Shown here piece by piece: positions 60,604 through 64,000 of a stretch of 64,000 nucleotides of DNA. This DNA comes from Bradyrhizobium sp. ARR65. Lineage in GTDB: Bacteria; Pseudomonadota; Alphaproteobacteria; Rhizobiales; Xanthobacteraceae. Location: the NCBI RefSeq assembly GCF_000472385.1, contig NZ_AWZU01000029.1:1-64000 (forward strand), read 5' to 3'. How positions within the stretch are numbered: the first letter of the stretch is position 1; every line of letters starts with the position of its first letter. The position numbers and the translations under genes were made by a program. The notes beneath the pieces were generated by a model. The model was not told the origin of the DNA, searched no databases, and worked only from the letters and a program-made list of their open reading frames with translations.

Positions 60604-61311
60604 CTAGTCGTCGAAGAACCTGACCGCATCGGCGATCTCGGCACGCGTGGTGCGATAGCTGTTGGCCTTGTGCGCCAGATCCGGATAGCCGAACGAAATC
60701 CCGCAGACGACGTGGCGGTCATCGGCAAGGCCGAAATGGGCGCGGACCACGTCGGAATGAAACGCCAGCGCCGCCTGTGGAATGGTGGCGACCCCGAGCG
60801 CCTGTGCCGCCAGCATGAAGCTCGTGACGTAGCCGCCGCAGTCGATCGCGCCATAGACGCCGAGCGCCTCGTCGCTGTGGACGATGGCGACATGGGGCGC
60901 GCCGAAGAAATTGAAGTTCTCCAGCGACTGCCTGGCGTAGCCCGCCTTGTCGCCGCGCGCGATGCCGAGCGAATTGTAGAGTTGGAAGCCGCTCTCGCGC
61001 CGGCGCTCCAGATAGACGCCGCGATATTCGCGCGGAAACGGAAAGTCGCCGGCAGTGGGCTTGCCGCTCGAGGCCGCCGCATACATCACCTCGCGGAATT
61101 TCTGCGTGGCCGCGCCCGAGGTGATCTCCAGCCGCCAGGGTTGGCTGTTGCACCAGGATGCCGTCCTTTGTGCGGCAGCAAGGATACGCTCGATGGTCGG
61201 ACCCGGCACGGGTTTGGACAGAAAGGCGCGGCAGGAGAAGCGCGCGGCGAGCAGCTCCTCCAGAATCTCGATCGGCTGTTGTTGCGCCTTGTCGGCTGCG
61301 ATGGAAGTCAT
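60604..61311 (-). CDS. Nitroreductase family protein
   Basis: A 235-residue FMN-dependent nitroreductase-fold protein. The FMN-contact segments are RFSCRAFLSKPVPG near 24-37, ASWCNSQPWRLEITSG near 52-67 and the later GVATIPQAALAFHSDVVRAH and VVCGISFGYPD. It probably reduces nitro, quinone or enone groups with NAD(P)H; the natural substrate is unknown. The start is the ATG at 61311 (MTSIAADKA) with GGAGAG upstream. It lies downstream of the two acyl-CoA dehydrogenase genes on the same strand, with a short repeat in between. Confidence 0.85.
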   Translation of the reverse strand: MTSIAADKAQQQPIEILEELLAARFSCRAFLSKPVPGPTIERILAAAQRTASWCNSQPWRLEITSGAATQKFREVMYAAASSGKPTAGDFPFPREYRGVYLERRRESGFQLYNSLGIARGDKAGYARQSLENFNFFGAPHVAIVHSDEALGVYGAIDCGGYVTSFMLAAQALGVATIPQAALAFHSDVVRAHFGLADDRHVVCGISFGYPDLAHKANSYRTTRAEIADAVRFFDD

Positions 61312-61330
61312 GAGCAACTCTCTCCGGTAT

Positions 61331-61366
61331 CATTCCGGGGTCGCGCATTCGCGCGCCCGGAATGAG
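61331..61366. repeat. Short palindromic repeat (family A)
   Basis: cattccggggtcgcgcattc and its complement gcgcgcccggaatgag form a minimal 36-base member of the family, between the acyl-CoA dehydrogenase and nitroreductase genes. Confidence 0.75.
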
Positions 61367-61371
61367 GGGTG

Positions 61372-62619
61372 TCAACCACGTCCCTTGGTCGGAATCTTGT
61401 TGAACGGCACATCCTTGTCGACGCGAATATCCCCTGGCAATCCGAGCACCCGCTCGGCGATGATGTTGCGGAGGATTTCGTCGGTGCCCCCGGCGATGCG
61501 CATCGAGGGCGACGACAACAGCATCTGCTGGAACTGGCCGGCCGCCTCCGCCACGTCCGGATCGTTGAGAACGCCGGCCGCGCCCTGCAGGTCCATCGCG
61601 TAAGCGGCGATGTCCTGCAGCATCGAGCCCGCCACCAGCTTGCCGATGGAATTTTCCGGTCCCGGACGCTCGCCCTTCGACAGCGCCGAGACCGCGCGGT
61701 AGCTGGTGTATTTCAGGCCGCTGTTCCTCACAGCCCAATTCGCAAGCCTCTCACGCGTGGCGCGATCGTCGATGGCGGGGCCATCCTCAGTCATCAGGCT
61801 GTTGCAGAAGGCGAAGATTTCCGAGAAACCGGTGGTGAGCCGCGCGCCGATCGACATGCGCTCGTTCATCAAGGTCGTCAACGACACGTTCCAGCCGTCG
61901 CCGACTGCGCCCAGCCGCTGCGAATCAGGAATGCGCAGGTCGGTGAAGAACACCTCGTTGAACTCCTGCAGGCCATTGGCCTGCTTGATCGGCTTCACCT
62001 CGACGCCGGAGCTCTTCATGCTGATATAGAACATCGTGAGCCCCTTGTGCTTGGGCACGGTGGGATCGGTGCGGGTGATCAGGATGCCGTAATCGGAATA
62101 ATGCGCGCCCGACGTCCAGATCTTCTGGCCGTTGATGATCCACTCACCGCCGCGTTTCTCCGCGCGGGTGCGCAGGCCCGCGACATCGGAGCCGCCCGCG
62201 GGCTCGGAAAAGAGCTGGCACCAGATTTCCTCGCCTGACGCGATCTTCGGCAAATAGCGCCGCTTGTCGGCCTCTGACCCATAGGCCATCACGGTCGGCC
62301 CGCACATGCCTTCGCCAATCTGGAAGGGCTGGGTCAGCTTGCCGTAGAGGCCCTCTTCCTGCTGCCAGATCACGCGCTCGACCGGCGAGGCGCCGCGACC
62401 GCCATATTCCTTCGGCCATTGCAGGCAGGCCCATCCCGCATCCGCCTTCTTCTTCTGCCAGCGCTTTGCCACCTCGACGATGTCGTGGTTCTTGAGCTTG
62501 ATCCGCCCCAGCGAGGATTGCGAAAGCTCGGCTTCCAGCTCTTTCGGCGCATTGGCATCGATCCATTGGCGCGCTTGCGCACGAAAAGCGGCTTCCTGCG
62601 GGGTGTCATCGAAGTTCAT
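61372..62619 (-). CDS. Acyl-CoA dehydrogenase, tandem copy 2
   Basis: A 415-residue acyl-CoA dehydrogenase. Motifs are GWACLQWPKEYGGRGAS near 62-78, CQLFSEPAGGSDVAGLRTRA near 134-153, GEWIINGQKIWTSGAHYSDY near 157-176 and the C-terminal GGTDEILRNIIAERVLGLP. The extended C-terminal tail DIRVDKDVPFNKIPT is shared with the next gene. The start is the ATG at 62619; an open frame continues upstream through the repeat but is not coding. It is a close paralogue of the gene at 62736-63980. Confidence 0.9.
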   Translation of the reverse strand: MNFDDTPQEAAFRAQARQWIDANAPKELEAELSQSSLGRIKLKNHDIVEVAKRWQKKKADAGWACLQWPKEYGGRGASPVERVIWQQEEGLYGKLTQPFQIGEGMCGPTVMAYGSEADKRRYLPKIASGEEIWCQLFSEPAGGSDVAGLRTRAEKRGGEWIINGQKIWTSGAHYSDYGILITRTDPTVPKHKGLTMFYISMKSSGVEVKPIKQANGLQEFNEVFFTDLRIPDSQRLGAVGDGWNVSLTTLMNERMSIGARLTTGFSEIFAFCNSLMTEDGPAIDDRATRERLANWAVRNSGLKYTSYRAVSALSKGERPGPENSIGKLVAGSMLQDIAAYAMDLQGAAGVLNDPDVAEAAGQFQQMLLSSPSMRIAGGTDEILRNIIAERVLGLPGDIRVDKDVPFNKIPTKGRG

Positions 62620-62634
62620 GGTGTCTCTCTCCTC

Positions 62635-62725
62635 GTCATTCCGGGGCGCGGCGAAATCGCGAACCCGGAATCTCGATCCCAAACTTCTGGATTCCGGCTT
62701 CGCGCTTTCGCGCGCCCGGAATGAC
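62635..62725. repeat. Palindromic intergenic repeat (family A)
   Basis: This runs from gtcattccggggcgcggcg to gcgcgcccggaatgac, with a cgcgctttcgcgcg hairpin near the end. It separates the two acyl-CoA dehydrogenase paralogues. Confidence 0.8.
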
Positions 62726-62735
62726 GTCGTAATCT

Positions 62736-63980
62736 CTAGCTCCGCCCCTTCGTCGGTATCTGGTTGAACGGCACATCCTTGTCGACACGGATGTCGCCGG
62801 GCAGGCCCAGCACGCGCTCGGCGATGATGTTGCGCATGATCTCGTCGGTGCCGCCTTCGACACGCGTGCCCGGCGCGCGCAGCAGCATCGCTTGAAACTT
62901 GCCGGCGAGTTCCGCCTCCGGTCCGTTCAACACACCCGCCGCGCCCTGCAGATCGAGCGCAAACATCGCAACCTCCTGGATCATCGAGCCCGCCACGAGC
63001 TTGCCGATGGAATTTTCCGGCCCCGGCCGCTCGCCGCGGGAGAGCGCGGAGATGGCGCGGAAGCTGGTATATTTCAGCCCGCTCGCCTTCACAGCCCAAT
63101 TCGCCAGTTTCGAGCGCACATTGCGGTCGTCGATGGCGAGGCCGTCCTCGAGCACCAGATTGCTGCAGAACTCGAACAGTTCCGGAAAGCCGGTAGCGAC
63201 GCCGGCGCCGATCGACATGCGCTCGTTCATCAAGGTGGTCAGCGCGACATTCCAGCCGTCATTGACAGCGCCTAGACGCTGGGCATCCGGAATGCGAACG
63301 TCGGTGAAATAGACCTCGTTGAAATCAGATTGTCCGCTCGCCTGCTTGATCGGCCGCACCTCAATGCCCGGGCTCTTCATGTCCAGGAAGAACATGGTGA
63401 GCCCCTTGTGTTTTGGCGCGGCAGGGTCAGTCCGTGTCAGCAGAATGCCGTAGTCGGAATAATGCGCGCCCGACGTCCAGATCTTCTGGCCGTTGACGAT
63501 CCATTCGTCACCGCTTTTCTCCGCACGGCTGCGCAGGCCCGCGACGTCCGAGCCTGCGGAAGGCTCGGAGAACAACTGGCACCAGATCTTCTCGCCAGAG
63601 GCCAGCGGCGGCAGATAGCGCCGCTTCTGCTCTTCACTGGCGAAGGCCATCATGGTCGGCCCGCACATGCCGTGCCCGATGATAAACATCGCGGAGAGCC
63701 TGCCGTAAGGCCCTTCTTCCTGCTGCCAGATCACCCGCTCGATCGGAGAGGCGCCGCGGCCGCCACATTCCCTGGGCCAATGCAGGCAAGCCCAGCCGGC
63801 TTCGGCCTTCTTCCTCTGCCAGGCCTTGGCGACCTCGAGCACGTTGGCGCCGGTGAGCTGGGTGCGGCCGAGCGAGGATCTGCGCAGCTCGTCTTCATAT
63901 TGCTTGGGCGCATTGGCCGCGATCCAGGCGCGCGCTTCGGCACGGAAGGCGGCTTCGTGCGGAGTGTCGTCGAAATTCAT
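62736..63980 (-). CDS. Acyl-CoA dehydrogenase, tandem copy 1
   Basis: A 414-residue acyl-CoA dehydrogenase starting MNFDDTPHEAAFRAEARAWI. Its motifs parallel copy 2: GWACLHWPRECGGRGAS, CQLFSEPSAGSDVAGLRSRA, GGTDEIMRNIIAERVLGLP and DIRVDKDVPFNQIPT. By eye roughly three quarters of positions are identical to copy 2, with most differences in the substrate-facing middle (for example QIGEGMCGPTVMAYG compared with IIGHGMCGPTMMAFA). GGAGAG lies close upstream of the start. Whether further fatty-acid genes precede it is outside the window. Confidence 0.9.
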   Translation of the reverse strand: MNFDDTPHEAAFRAEARAWIAANAPKQYEDELRRSSLGRTQLTGANVLEVAKAWQRKKAEAGWACLHWPRECGGRGASPIERVIWQQEEGPYGRLSAMFIIGHGMCGPTMMAFASEEQKRRYLPPLASGEKIWCQLFSEPSAGSDVAGLRSRAEKSGDEWIVNGQKIWTSGAHYSDYGILLTRTDPAAPKHKGLTMFFLDMKSPGIEVRPIKQASGQSDFNEVYFTDVRIPDAQRLGAVNDGWNVALTTLMNERMSIGAGVATGFPELFEFCSNLVLEDGLAIDDRNVRSKLANWAVKASGLKYTSFRAISALSRGERPGPENSIGKLVAGSMIQEVAMFALDLQGAAGVLNGPEAELAGKFQAMLLRAPGTRVEGGTDEIMRNIIAERVLGLPGDIRVDKDVPFNQIPTKGRS

Positions 63981-64000
63981 GACGAATCCTCTCTCCTGTC

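Noticed and set aside
61372..63099. 575-residue form of the acyl-CoA dehydrogenase
   Set aside because: The extension reads through an intergenic repeat and an alternate frame of the neighbouring paralogue. MNFDDTPQEA at 62619 matches the paralogue's start.
1..64000. CRISPR arrays, tRNA or rRNA genes
   Set aside because: No regularly spaced direct repeats and no tRNA-like cloverleaf or rRNA sequence were recognised. The repeated palindromes are irregularly dispersed and not arrays.

Overview
The window is high-GC alphaproteobacterial chromosome. Gene content and order fit a Bradyrhizobiaceae member, probably Bradyrhizobium or a close relative of Rhodopseudomonas: a pim-type dicarboxylate operon, many branched-chain-amino-acid-type (HAAT) ABC transporters, aromatic-acid catabolism, and several families of palindromic intergenic repeats. 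No tRNA, rRNA, CRISPR array or intact mobile element was seen. The left edge cuts a transposase fragment and the right edge falls just upstream of an acyl-CoA dehydrogenase gene.

1-18.2 kb is a beta-oxidation and uptake block. A minus-strand operon in the order of pimFABCD (hydratase/dehydrogenase, CoA ligase, thiolase, two acyl-CoA dehydrogenases), followed by a short-chain dehydrogenase, diverges from an IclR regulator across a candidate operator. Downstream of the regulator lies a complete ABC importer (livG, livF, livH, livM) with three tandem paralogous substrate-binding proteins separated by hairpin terminators. Together these suggest import and CoA-dependent degradation of carboxylic acids. 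A glycerate kinase follows.

19.9-27.4 kb is a minus-strand operon, XRE regulator - hyfB - hyfC - hyfE - hyfF - hyfG - hyfI. It resembles hydrogenase-4/complex I, but its large subunit lacks the nickel-ligand cysteine pairs, so it is probably an energy-converting hydrogenase-related (Ehr) complex of unknown electron donor and acceptor.

27.5-45.4 kb looks like an aromatic-acid block: a MarR regulator diverging from an ABC importer with a fused permease/ATPase; a minus-strand set of feruloyl-CoA-synthase-like ligase, crotonase, HSD10-type dehydrogenase, hydroxybenzoyl-CoA-type thioesterase and a binding protein; a TRAP transporter; and pobA. Three AT-rich palindromic sites that share an ATTGTTAT-like half lie upstream of these units. 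Inside the block, at 31.8-34.5 kb, is an unrelated five-gene cluster: a secreted protein, a DUF6152 protein, two paralogous DUF6644-like membrane proteins and a c-type cytochrome.

45.6-52.6 kb holds ordinary accessory genes: thioesterase, a LysR/PNPOx divergent pair, a Fax-type GST, a YafY/WYL regulator with twin palindromes, a YkgJ protein, a DUF3307 membrane protein and an SDR. At 53.3-55.0 kb an isolated TIR-NB-ARC gene, a bacterial NLR-like protein and candidate phage-defence ATPase, sits in a gene-poor stretch. At 56.0-59.8 kb a three-helix-plus-cyclic-nucleotide-domain protein diverges from a MloK1-like cyclic-nucleotide-gated potassium channel. At 60.1-64 kb are tiny ORFs, a nitroreductase and two tandem paralogous acyl-CoA dehydrogenases.
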